A DNA stretch of 11,851 bases from a bacterium (GTDB taxonomy: Bacteria; Acidobacteriota; Blastocatellia; Pyrinomonadales; Pyrinomonadaceae). Position 1 is the stretch's first letter, and each line of letters opens with the position of its first letter. The position numbers were made by a program, and so were the translations under genes. The DNA is taken from contig JAQSDP010000476.1 in assembly GCA_029945985.1 (NCBI GenBank), positions 1 through 11,851 of the forward strand, given 5' to 3'. This document shows positions 1 through 7,156 of this stretch, piece by piece. The notes below the pieces were generated by a model. That model had not been told where the DNA came from and ran no database searches. It saw only the letters and a list, made by a program, of their open reading frames with translations.

Positions 1-363
1 ATCAAAATCGGACAATCATCGACCACGCTGTCGGGCGGCGAGGCACAGCGAATTAAACTCGCAAAAGAACTCTCAAAGCGGGCGACGGGGAAGACGATCT
101 ACATCCTCGACGAGCCGACGACCGGCCTGCACTTCGCCGATGTTCATAAGCTGCTCGACGTACTCCAAAAGCTCGTCGATACCGGCAACACCGTCATCGT
201 CATCGAACACAACCTGGACGTTATCAAGTCCGCCGACTACCTCATCGATCTCGGCCCCGAAGGCGGTTCGGGCGGTGGGAAGGTCGTCGCTACGGGAACC
301 CCTGAAGAGGTCGCCAAGGTAAAAAAATCACACACCGGGCAGGCTCTAAAGGGCGTGCTGTGA
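1..363 (+). CDS. uvrA: UvrA, excinuclease ABC subunit A (C-terminal 120 codons only)
   Basis: UvrA is the damage-sensing ATPase of nucleotide excision repair; as a dimer it loads UvrB at DNA lesions in the cytoplasm. The window opens inside the gene, in frame 1, and holds only the end of the second ATP-binding domain. Visible in order are the ABC signature LSGGEAQRIKLA (about codons 10-21), the Walker B stretch IYILDEPTTGLH (about 33-44) and the switch-histidine segment VIVIEHNLDVI. They are followed by the family-typical DLGPEGG and VATGTPEEVA. This spacing and wording is specific to UvrA rather than to transporter ATPases. The reading frame is intact to a TGA stop. The gene converges on the MORN-protein gene, with 143 bases between their stop codons and no convincing terminator there. 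Confidence 0.97.
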   Translation: MKIGQSSTTLSGGEAQRIKLAKELSKRATGKTIYILDEPTTGLHFADVHKLLDVLQKLVDTGNTVIVIEHNLDVIKSADYLIDLGPEGGSGGGKVVATGTPEEVAKVKKSHTGQALKGVL

Positions 364-506
364 AATTAAAATGAGTCGTCGAGTCCGGATAAACTGCTTG
401 TTTGAGTCTAGTAGGGGGAAGTAGAAATCAAGCGTGAGTTTTGCTCCAACGTAAGATGAAAGAATCATCCGATAATTTCTCAACCTTAGGCAAAAAACAC
501 TAGTTT

Positions 507-2630
507 TCACTTTAACCTAAAGCACAGCCAATGAACTCTGTTTTTAGCAGTCATTACTATATAGAAACTTCTAACCGAAGATTTTCTGGTCGGCGAAAAG
601 TTCATCAGTCTGACCGATAAGTTCCTTACTTTTGTCGTCTGGGCTTTCATTGCGTATTGAGCATCGGCGGGGATTTCATAAGCGCTATCGTTCCAATCAT
701 TAGTTTGAACCACAGCCGTTCCGCTGTTGTATCGCAAATAAAAGCCGAAAGTGTTTGGGTCGTAATCCGTTATTGAAACAATTACGTAAGTCTTTCCGGC
801 TGAAACATTAAAGTGCATCGCCGAATCGTTCGGATAAATACCCGAGCCAACCAAAGTCGCACCTTGTTCAAGACTTTCCTGTTTGTATGCTTCAATTAAT
901 TGCTCGATATCGGAACTGGTTGCAACCGGTGTATTCGCTGTGGGAGTTTCTTTCGCATTGCTTGACACAGAAATCTCCTGCTTAGTTTGTGCGGTTGACG
1001 AAGAGGTCAGCGGGCGAATGAATTGGACATTCTCGGACACATCGGAATGGTTACTGGTGCCGTCAAATCGAATTCGGTAATGGTCGTTATATTCAACTTC
1101 ATTGCCGATGATTTCGCCGGCATACCAAATACCTTTATCCATCACTTCTACTTTCTGTCCAATTTCGTATTTATCCGGCGGCGTAAAAGGACGAAGTTGC
1201 AGTCCGGTAACGATCTCTATAGATGTATTTCTTAAGTTACGGATCTTATACTTATCGCCCAATATTTCTACAATTTCCGCCTTTCCCCAGTAGGTTTTAA
1301 CGTATTCCGATTGAAGGTCAACGATTTGACCGACCGTAAATTTTCCGGTGCGATCGCCGCCGCTTTTATCGGTATAGATTCCGTGCCCGATAAAATTGTC
1401 GTTTATGAATCTGCCTTCGTAAGTGCTGCCGTCGGAGAATGTGAATTTACCTTTGCCGTTACGCAGACCGTCAGAAAACTGACCGACATAGACCTGACCG
1501 TTTTTGAACGTAAAAATTCCTTGACCAACTCGCTTGCCGTCAACAAAATCACCTTCGTAAGTGTCGCCGCTGGCGTAGATAAATTTACCTTTGCCTTGTA
1601 ATTTGCTATTTACGAAATCACCTTCGTAAATCTCGCCGTTGGAATATCTAAGTTTGCCATTACCATTAGCTATATCGTTGACAAACTGACCGGTGTAAAC
1701 ATGCCCGGCCTTAAAGGTGTAAGTTCCGTTCCCGACAAATTTGTCATTAACGAAATCACCTTCGTAAGTATCTCCACTAATAGAGGTTTTTTTACCTTTA
1801 CCGTTGGGCAGATCGTTGACAAACTGTCCCGTATAAACACCGCCGCTTTTGAAGAGAAGAACTCCCCGACCTTCTCGCTTGCCATTTACGAAATCGCCTT
1901 CGTAAGTGTGGCCGGTAGAATAAACTTGCTTACCTTTGCCATTGACGCAATTACCGGAAACGCATTGGTTGGTATTAGCCGTATCGGGCATTTTAGTAGC
2001 TACAACTTCTTTTAATTTTGCCAGATAATTGATTGCCGCAGCATTTTTCGGGTCTAATTCAATCACTTTCGTAAAGTCAGCAATTGCTCCATCTTTGTCA
2101 TCGATTTCCGCTTTTCTGACACCGCGATTGAAGTATGGCTTCACAAATTTCGAATCGATCTCGATTGCTTTATCAAAATCGGCAATAGATTCGTCTTGTG
2201 CTTTTCTGCCAAGCGAAGATTTGACGAGTCCGCGAATATTGAAAGCGTTAGCATTTTTCGGATTTATGGCAATCGCGGCGGTCGCATCATCAACCGCTCT
2301 ATTTCGTCTCGACATCACTTCAGCACTAGCGGCAGTTTGGGCTTTTTCTTTTTCCGCGATCGTTTTGGAAATTTCGGTGAGAATGACTTTTTCATCATTT
2401 GTGTCGTCAGCACTTAAATACAAACACCTCGCCCGTTCAACCAAAGCCGCATCATTTTTCGGTCTGGCAAGAATCAATTTCGACATTTCCGCTATACACG
2501 GAGCGAAATTCTGTTTTTCGAACGCGGACTTCGCGGTCGGCGAAAGGAGGTCGCCCGGTTGAGCAGCGGTTATCGTAGCACCAGAAAGTACGAGAAGACC
2601 TAAAATTACAAAAGCGAATTGGGTTCTCAT
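507..2630 (-). CDS. Secreted TPR + MORN-repeat protein with tandem Tudor/agenet-like segments, function unknown
   Basis: This 707-residue protein begins with a signal peptide (residues 1-23; hydrophobic FAFVILGLLVLSG, likely cleavage after ITAA), so it is probably exported to the periplasm or cell surface. Residues 34-75 and 108-207 are TPR-like helices, with hallmarks such as AIAINPKNANAFNIRG and AIADFTKVIELDPKNAAA. Residues 243-426 are eight 23-residue MORN repeats of the type Y-E-G-D-F-V-N...G-x-G, with a degenerate flanking copy on each side. Residues 434-482 and 488-540 are two small beta segments of Tudor/agenet style; the second has IGQKVEVMDKGIWYAGEI, then YRIRFDG and FIRP. A low-complexity Ser/Thr linker (541-572) leads to an unrecognised, probably beta-rich domain (573-694). 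It lies 7 bases behind the TPR gene and is probably cotranscribed with it. No Shine-Dalgarno is visible. It is AT-richer than the metabolic genes. TPR and MORN units usually mediate protein or membrane contacts, but no enzymatic motif is seen and the function is unknown. Confidence 0.85.
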   Translation of the reverse strand: MRTQFAFVILGLLVLSGATITAAQPGDLLSPTAKSAFEKQNFAPCIAEMSKLILARPKNDAALVERARCLYLSADDTNDEKVILTEISKTIAEKEKAQTAASAEVMSRRNRAVDDATAAIAINPKNANAFNIRGLVKSSLGRKAQDESIADFDKAIEIDSKFVKPYFNRGVRKAEIDDKDGAIADFTKVIELDPKNAAAINYLAKLKEVVATKMPDTANTNQCVSGNCVNGKGKQVYSTGHTYEGDFVNGKREGRGVLLFKSGGVYTGQFVNDLPNGKGKKTSISGDTYEGDFVNDKFVGNGTYTFKAGHVYTGQFVNDIANGNGKLRYSNGEIYEGDFVNSKLQGKGKFIYASGDTYEGDFVDGKRVGQGIFTFKNGQVYVGQFSDGLRNGKGKFTFSDGSTYEGRFINDNFIGHGIYTDKSGGDRTGKFTVGQIVDLQSEYVKTYWGKAEIVEILGDKYKIRNLRNTSIEIVTGLQLRPFTPPDKYEIGQKVEVMDKGIWYAGEIIGNEVEYNDHYRIRFDGTSNHSDVSENVQFIRPLTSSSTAQTKQEISVSSNAKETPTANTPVATSSDIEQLIEAYKQESLEQGATLVGSGIYPNDSAMHFNVSAGKTYVIVSITDYDPNTFGFYLRYNSGTAVVQTNDWNDSAYEIPADAQYAMKAQTTKVRNLSVRLMNFSPTRKSSVRSFYIVMTAKNRVHWLCFRLK
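1353..1904 (-). repeat. Eight tandem 69-base units encoding MORN repeats
   Basis: These bases encode residues 243-426 of the secreted TPR/MORN protein as eight in-phase 69-base units, starting at Y243, Y266, Y289, Y312, Y335, Y358, Y381 and Y404. At DNA level the stretch ttcgtaa recurs near 1417, 1555, 1624, 1762 and 1899, that is at 69- or about 138-base steps. The steps of 138 reflect alternation of two repeat types. Repeats 1, 3, 6 and 8 (type A) have a non-polar stretch such as GIFTFK after the central glycine. Repeats 2, 4 and 7 (type B) begin YTGQF or YVGQF and contain NG(K/N)GK. Repeat 5 begins like A and ends like B. Confidence 0.9.
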
Positions 2631-2637
2631 ATCGTTA

Positions 2638-3756
2638 CTATCTTGATCCGCGGACAGCGGCTTTATCTGCGTCGGAATAGTTCCAGCGGGTCACTTCTTT
2701 TTCCACGAATGGACGGAGGGTTTGGGCGTATTGGTAGATCTTTGAGAGGTTTGTTTTTCGGGTTATCTTAACGATGTCGAGGTCGTTGGCGCTGTTGGCG
2801 GTGTTTCGTTTGTCGAACCAATCGTAGATCTTTAGGGCTTCATTGAAATTGCCGGCGGCGAGTTCGCTGTCGAACAAGAGCCTGATGCCTTTGCTGCCGG
2901 CCATCAGCTGCATGTTGGTTTTCTTGATGAGCGTCAGGCCATCGGCGTCGATCATATCGACTATTTCGGTACTATTATGACGGTCAACCTCCGCTTCTTT
3001 GGGCAGTCGCTGGACGGTGTGATCAGAGCTGATCTTTAAGGCTTCGTAAGTTAGTTGGAGTTTCGTTTTGCCCGCAGCCGCCTTTCCAAATGGCGTTTCG
3101 GCCAGGCTGACGTTAATCGGCACGTTGTCGGTAATAAAAGCCTCGTGGAGAAAGAATTTATTCGTTTGTTTGTCTCGTCTAATGACAAGGCTTTTTTTGA
3201 TATTCAGAGCAATCTCTTTCGCGGCGGCGAGCGTGTCAAATCCGTTTAGGCGTCCCAGACTGCTACCGTAAAATATGACGGCAGTTGGATTTACGTATTG
3301 AAGATCGTAAGGATAAACGACTTTTCCGCCCGAAGTATCAACCTGATAAACATTGGCGACTATTGGGTATTCGGCCTTGAGCTTACCCGCAGCCTTGAAA
3401 TCCTTTTCGGCTTCGTCGTATTTGCGTAGAGAAGTTTTGACTAGCCCACGCAGATAGTAGGCTTTGTAATTTTCACCTTTCTTTATTGCCCGCTCGGCAT
3501 CGGCGAGGGCGTTTGCACGATTTCTGTCAACGTCCTCTGATATCTTTGAAGGATCGACGGCGGGTTTTGTGGAAAATGATCCGTTCCAAGTGTAAAGAAA
3601 ACCACGCTTGATATAGAGCGAGGCGAGCATTGGATTTCTCGGATCTTTCTCGATCTGTGCCGTAACCTCAGCGATATCGGAAAGGCTCTGTGCGGACGCA
3701 ATTGTAAGTTGTGCAACAACTAAGAAAGTCACGGCGAGAAACATTTTGTAGTTCAT
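2638..3756 (-). CDS. Secreted TPR-containing protein, function unknown
   Basis: This 372-residue protein has a clear signal peptide (residues 1-22, hydrophobic MFLAVTFLVVAQLTI, likely cleavage after ASA before QS), so it should be exported. Residues about 44-57 and 80-124 look like TPR helices (NALADAERAIKKGENYKAYYL, then a segment with YDEAEKDFKAAGKL). A third TPR-like helix pair may lie at 291-318 (AAGNFNEALKIYDWF). The middle (130-290) is mixed alpha/beta and I do not recognise it. The RGLVKTSL stretch (103-110) is nearly identical to RGLVKSSL in the TPR region of the next gene, which points to a shared origin of that part. The gene starts 41 bases after the pdxJ stop, with no terminator hairpin visible in the gap, so readthrough from the glycosyltransferase-pdxJ pair is plausible. 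No Shine-Dalgarno precedes the ATG. No catalytic motif is seen. Confidence 0.8.
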   Translation of the reverse strand: MNYKMFLAVTFLVVAQLTIASAQSLSDIAEVTAQIEKDPRNPMLASLYIKRGFLYTWNGSFSTKPAVDPSKISEDVDRNRANALADAERAIKKGENYKAYYLRGLVKTSLRKYDEAEKDFKAAGKLKAEYPIVANVYQVDTSGGKVVYPYDLQYVNPTAVIFYGSSLGRLNGFDTLAAAKEIALNIKKSLVIRRDKQTNKFFLHEAFITDNVPINVSLAETPFGKAAAGKTKLQLTYEALKISSDHTVQRLPKEAEVDRHNSTEIVDMIDADGLTLIKKTNMQLMAGSKGIRLLFDSELAAGNFNEALKIYDWFDKRNTANSANDLDIVKITRKTNLSKIYQYAQTLRPFVEKEVTRWNYSDADKAAVRGSR

Positions 3757-3797
3757 GCGTTGGATGGCGAAGGGTTGGTTGTTCTACCAAATACTGA

Positions 3798-4541
3798 TTA
3801 TGAGATGGCTTCGATCATCTCTTTTACTGCCTGATTCAATCCGACGAATACTGAGCGGGAAATGATGTTGTGGCCGATGTTGAACTCGACGATCTCGGGG
3901 ATCGTTGCGAGAGCCCCGACGTTGCGGTAGGTAAGGCCGTGGCCGGCGGCGACCATCATCCCGAGGCCGTGAGCATGCATTGCCGCTTTGCGGATCCGTT
4001 CAACTTCGTCAGCCGCCTTCCGGGCACCGTCTCCATGTGCGGCTCGTGCCGAAAGCGTCAGCTCGGCGTATTCGCCTGTACACAACTCGACCTGCTGCGC
4101 CCCGACGCTCTTGGCGGCGTCGAGCTGTTCGAGATCCGGGTCGATGAATATACTGACGAAAATGCCGGCAGCCTTGAGCTTTTCGACAGCAGTCTTCACG
4201 TTTTCAAAGTTCCCAATAACGTCGAGCCCGCCCTCAGTTGTGATCTCATTTGGACTCTCGGGAACTAGCGAAACGGCGTCCGGATTCGTCCGCTCAGCGA
4301 TCGCGATCATCTCATCTGTCGCGGCCATCTCGACGTTCAGATAGGTCGTAACAACATCGCGAAGAAGCTCGATGTCGCGATCCTGTATGTGCCGCCGATC
4401 TCCCCGAAGATGTACCGTGATCCCGTTTGCCCCCGCCTGCTCGCAGATCACAGCGGCCGTGATGATACTCGGCTCGATGGTCTTGCGAGCCTCGCGGATG
4501 GTCGCCACATGGTCGATATTCACATTTAGGCGTGCTGTCAT
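3798..4541 (-). CDS. pdxJ: Pyridoxine 5'-phosphate synthase PdxJ
   Basis: PdxJ condenses 3-amino-2-oxopropyl phosphate with 1-deoxyxylulose 5-phosphate to pyridoxine 5'-phosphate, the ring-closing step of DXP-dependent vitamin B6 synthesis in the cytoplasm. At 247 residues it has the usual family length and is complete. It shows NVNIDHVATIREAR (about 6-19), GITVHLRGDRRHI (about 40-52, with the active-site His near 44), NVEMA (catalytic Glu near 71), TTEGGLDV (near 100), AGHGLTYRNV (His near 200) and FNIGHNIISR (near 220). All expected active-site elements are present. The ATG at 4541 overlaps the upstream glycosyltransferase stop as ATGA. It is preceded by GGAAAGGAGTG, the strongest ribosome-binding site in the window, which fixes the start and suggests coupled translation. 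Confidence 0.97.
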   Translation of the reverse strand: MTARLNVNIDHVATIREARKTIEPSIITAAVICEQAGANGITVHLRGDRRHIQDRDIELLRDVVTTYLNVEMAATDEMIAIAERTNPDAVSLVPESPNEITTEGGLDVIGNFENVKTAVEKLKAAGIFVSIFIDPDLEQLDAAKSVGAQQVELCTGEYAELTLSARAAHGDGARKAADEVERIRKAAMHAHGLGMMVAAGHGLTYRNVGALATIPEIVEFNIGHNIISRSVFVGLNQAVKEMIEAIS

Positions 4542-5275
4542 TTCTTATACACTCCTTTCCTCGCGTTCCGCCTGATCTCACGGACCTCGTTGAACATGCG
4601 CAGGCTGTCGCGAAAAACGTTCACTTTGCTGCGTTCGTCATTGTCCCAGCGGACAGGGATCTCGCTCAGTCCGAGACCGTGGAGGTTCGCGACGTACAGG
4701 AATTCCACGTCGAATCCGAAGCGGTCGATCTGCATCAGCTCGAGAAGCGGACGAAATTTTACAAGGTTGAACGCCTTGAAGCCGCACTGGGTGTCCCAGA
4801 AGGGAAGACCGGTGAGAGTTCGTACTACGAGGTTGAAGACCTTCCCACCCTGTTCGCGCCGCCACGGCTGATGAGTGCCGATGAGCGAACGGTCGAGAGC
4901 CCGGGAGCCAAACGTTACATCAAACTCGCCGCTTCTGATCGGGTCGGTCAATTTCTGCGTTTCTCCGATCGGAGTAGAAAGGTCGGCATCGCTGAAGAGT
5001 GCGATATCGGCGGACGCCGCGAGAAGTCCCGTCTTTACTGCAAAGCCCTTCCCCCTGTTCTGCTCATATCGGATCACTCTTGTCTCTACATCGTAGATGT
5101 TTGATAAGAAATGCTCCGCGGATCTGGCGGTCTCATCTCTCGACCCGTCGTCTACAACAATGATTTCCGCCAGAGTCTTGCTCGAGCGCAGATATTCAAC
5201 CACCTTCTCTAGGGACGCCCCTAGGCGGTCCTGTTCCTCGAATGCGGGAATGATTATGGAGATGTCTGGCTTCAT
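4538..5275 (-). CDS. Family 2 glycosyltransferase, dolichyl-phosphate glucosyltransferase-like
   Basis: A 245-residue GT-A fold glycosyltransferase, likely transferring a sugar from a nucleotide-sugar donor to a polyprenyl-phosphate or similar acceptor at the cytoplasmic face of the membrane. Visible motifs are the N-terminal SIIIPAFEEQDRL (about 6-18), the nucleotide-binding IIVVDDGSRDET (38-49), NRGKGFAVKTGLL (73-85), the metal-binding D-A-D within FSDADLSTPI (96-98), TQCGFKAF (162-169) and GFDVEFLY (187-194). The QCGFKAF and GFDVEF pair is typical of the DPG-synthase/ALG5-like subgroup. There is no C-terminal membrane segment, so the protein is soluble or peripheral. It is the first gene of the - strand block and overlaps pdxJ by 4 bases. 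The sugar and acceptor cannot be told from the sequence. The start has no Shine-Dalgarno, but the motif positions support it. Confidence 0.9.
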   Translation of the reverse strand: MKPDISIIIPAFEEQDRLGASLEKVVEYLRSSKTLAEIIVVDDGSRDETARSAEHFLSNIYDVETRVIRYEQNRGKGFAVKTGLLAASADIALFSDADLSTPIGETQKLTDPIRSGEFDVTFGSRALDRSLIGTHQPWRREQGGKVFNLVVRTLTGLPFWDTQCGFKAFNLVKFRPLLELMQIDRFGFDVEFLYVANLHGLGLSEIPVRWDNDERSKVNVFRDSLRMFNEVREIRRNARKGVYKK

Positions 5276-5290
5276 CCGGGCAAAAGGTCA

Positions 5291-5319
5291 ATGTTAAGTA
5301 GTCGGATGGTGTTTGTAAA
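5291..5319 (-). promoter_or_regulatory. Candidate sigma-70-type promoter for the glycosyltransferase-pdxJ block
   Basis: On the - strand, TTTACA (5319-5314; five of six matches to TTGACA) is followed after exactly 17 bases by TAACAT (5296-5291; four of six matches to TATAAT). Transcription would begin near 5284, leaving only about 9 bases before the ATG at 5275. That agrees with the absence of a Shine-Dalgarno there. This is a pattern match only, made by eye in a 134-base divergent gap. Confidence 0.35.
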
Positions 5320-5409
5320 TTCGAAAAGCGAGGACGATACAGGTAAACGCAATTTCCCGGCGGAGCACCTAAGATATGCTAGACTTTGACTTGCTAGGCC
5401 GCGGGATAA

Positions 5410-7038
5410 ATGGGCAATAAATTCGCAGTAATATCGGTCATATTCATACTGGTCGGAGCCGTTCTCGGCGGCTTGTTCGGAAAGCTGCCCGTCATTACGT
5501 CGGCAGATGGCTCCGTGACCAGCTCAAGCATTCTCGCCGACTACCGCGAGAGCGTCGAGGTTGTCGAGAAGAATTACGTCAGCACAGTCGATCACGAAAA
5601 GATAACCGACAGCTCGATCCAGGGCTTGTTGTGGACTCTCGATCCGCACTCGGCGTTCTTCACGCGCGAGGAATTCCAGAAGTTGTCACAGGAACAGGCG
5701 TCCGAGTTTTACGGAATAGGAGTTTCGATCCTGCAGCATCGCGGCGGGGTCTTTGTTCAGTCGGTTGTTCCCGGAACGCCCGCCGACAAGGCTGGGCTGA
5801 GGTATGGCGACAAGTTCCTGCAGGTTGACGGAAAGGACGCGGCCGAGTGGTCAAGCGCCGAAGTTTCAAAAAACGTTCGTGGCGAGAAAGGTACGGCAGT
5901 GAAGGTAAAGGTGGAGCGTGCCTCATCTCCGACGCCGGTTGATTTCGAGATCGTTCGCGGCGGAGTTCCGCTGCCGTCCATCCGCAACTATTTCCTGCTT
6001 CCCAACGGCGTAGGTTACGTCGGCTTGACAGGCGGATTCCAGGAGACCACGTCCGCTGAACTCGGCGACGCGATCGGGGAACTGCAGAAGCAGGGAATGA
6101 AGAGCCTGATCCTAGATCTCCGAGGCAACCCGGGCGGTATTCTCGAGCAGGCGATCTCCGTCATGAGCCGGTTCATCCCGTCGAACAAGACCGTTGTCTC
6201 GGTCAAGGGAAGGGCGAATTACACGAACGCCCGAGATCTTCGAACGTCCGGCGCCGGCGGGGACAATTTTCCGTTGGTGGTGATGATCAACGGCGGGTCT
6301 GCATCGGCCTCCGAGATCGTTGCTGGAGCCGTGCAGGATTACGGCCGCGGCCTTATAGTCGGAAGCGACAGTTTTGGGAAGGGTCTGGTCCAGCGTGTGT
6401 TTCGACTCCCGTACGGAACCGGCCTCACGCTGACGACCGCCAGATATTACACGCCTTTTGGCCGATCGCTTCAGCGCGACTATTCGAGCGGTTCGATCTA
6501 TGATTACTACGCTAATCACGATGGCGATGAGCCGAACGGTGATGTGGCTCCAAAACCCGCAGGTGTTCCTATCACGACGCCGGACGGACGGACCCTGTTT
6601 GGCGGCCGCGGTCTCGAGCCAGACGTGAAGTCCAGATCGTTAGAGTTTACGCTGGCTCGCGGACGGGTCAATGACGCCGCCTTCTTCTTTGTGCGGCAAC
6701 TCGTTGCCGGCAAGGTCGCCGGCTTCGAGAGCTACAAGGTCGACAAGCAGAGCCACGTGATGGACATTCAGCCGGACAAGCTTAAGATCGACGACCGTCT
6801 CTTTGAGGCGTTCAAGACCTTCGCTGCAGCGGATAAGCTTAACGGGCTGAGTGCCGCGAATATTGATGCGGAAGCCGACTTTGTTCGGACGCGGCTCCGG
6901 CTGGAGCTCGCGACTGCAAACTACTCGAACGAGGCTGGCATTCGCGTCCTGCTCGAGGTTGATCCACAAGTTTTAAAGTCTATTGAGGTGATGCCGGAAG
7001 CGAGAAAACTTGCTGATTCCAATATCGCTCGAAAGTAA
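5410..7038 (+). CDS. S41 family C-terminal processing protease (CtpA/Prc type), membrane-anchored
   Basis: This 542-residue serine protease belongs to the tail-specific family that trims or degrades envelope proteins from their C-termini. A hydrophobic segment at residues 5-24 (FAVISVIFILVGAVLGGLFG) is an uncleaved anchor or signal, placing the rest in the periplasm. The S41 N-terminal region is at about 40-95 (SIQGLLWTLDPHSAFFT). A PDZ domain at about 100-183 (YGIGVSI, GTPADKAGLRYGDKFLQVDG) would bind substrate tails. The catalytic core has LDLRGNPGG and the nucleophile in GGSASASEIVAGAVQDYGRG. By alignment with E. coli Prc the Ser is 299, and the catalytic Lys is 324 in FGKGLVQ, 25 residues later as in the family. 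Residues about 375-542 are a longer C-terminal extension ending in helical segments. The gene is divergent from the glycosyltransferase and ends at a clear terminator. No strong Shine-Dalgarno precedes the ATG. Confidence 0.93.
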   Translation: MGNKFAVISVIFILVGAVLGGLFGKLPVITSADGSVTSSSILADYRESVEVVEKNYVSTVDHEKITDSSIQGLLWTLDPHSAFFTREEFQKLSQEQASEFYGIGVSILQHRGGVFVQSVVPGTPADKAGLRYGDKFLQVDGKDAAEWSSAEVSKNVRGEKGTAVKVKVERASSPTPVDFEIVRGGVPLPSIRNYFLLPNGVGYVGLTGGFQETTSAELGDAIGELQKQGMKSLILDLRGNPGGILEQAISVMSRFIPSNKTVVSVKGRANYTNARDLRTSGAGGDNFPLVVMINGGSASASEIVAGAVQDYGRGLIVGSDSFGKGLVQRVFRLPYGTGLTLTTARYYTPFGRSLQRDYSSGSIYDYYANHDGDEPNGDVAPKPAGVPITTPDGRTLFGGRGLEPDVKSRSLEFTLARGRVNDAAFFFVRQLVAGKVAGFESYKVDKQSHVMDIQPDKLKIDDRLFEAFKTFAAADKLNGLSAANIDAEADFVRTRLRLELATANYSNEAGIRVLLEVDPQVLKSIEVMPEARKLADSNIARK

Positions 7039-7065
7039 TTTAGCCACAGCCCGGACCAGATCATT

Positions 7066-7096
7066 CGAACCCGACCCGCGGGTTCGTTTGCGTTTA
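7066..7096 (+). terminator. Intrinsic terminator of the S41 protease gene
   Basis: A perfect 8-base-pair stem CGAACCCG (7066-7073) / CGGGTTCG (7079-7086) with a 5-base loop lies 27 bases after the protease stop. It is followed at once by the T-rich run tttgcgttta. The position, GC-rich stem and T-rich tail fit a Rho-independent terminator separating the protease from pfkA. Confidence 0.75.
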
Positions 7097-7156
7097 TACG
7101 GGATTGCGAATTTTATCTTTTCCAAGAATTCATTAGAATAATGTTTTGCCCAACTT

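Noticed and set aside
484..522. A stem (ccttagg with cctaaag) and an inner AAAAC/GTTTT hairpin as a terminator for the MORN gene
   Set aside because: It overlaps the stop codon, includes a wobble pair, has an A/T-only inner stem and no T-run after the outer stem, so it is too weak to call.
1353..1904. Regular 69-base repeats suggesting a CRISPR-like or intergenic repeat array
   Set aside because: The units are in frame, have no unique spacers, and encode canonical MORN repeats.
2029..2562. A 177-codon open frame on the + strand inside the MORN/TPR gene
   Set aside because: It lies wholly antisense to a gene with a signal peptide and clear TPR and MORN repeats. Its translation is low-complexity, rich in Ser, Ala and Phe, with no recognisable domain.
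3870..4344. Overlapping + strand open frames opposite pdxJ
   Set aside because: PdxJ is complete and conserved on the other strand. These frames have no recognisable protein content.
4532..5104. A 190-codon open frame on the + strand opposite the glycosyltransferase
   Set aside because: The - strand frame carries all the family 2 glycosyltransferase motifs and a coupled junction with pdxJ. The + frame shows no motif and is a shadow.
5375..5380. TATGCT as a -10 element for the protease gene
   Set aside because: No acceptable -35 hexamer lies 16-18 bases upstream and there is no extended -10 motif.
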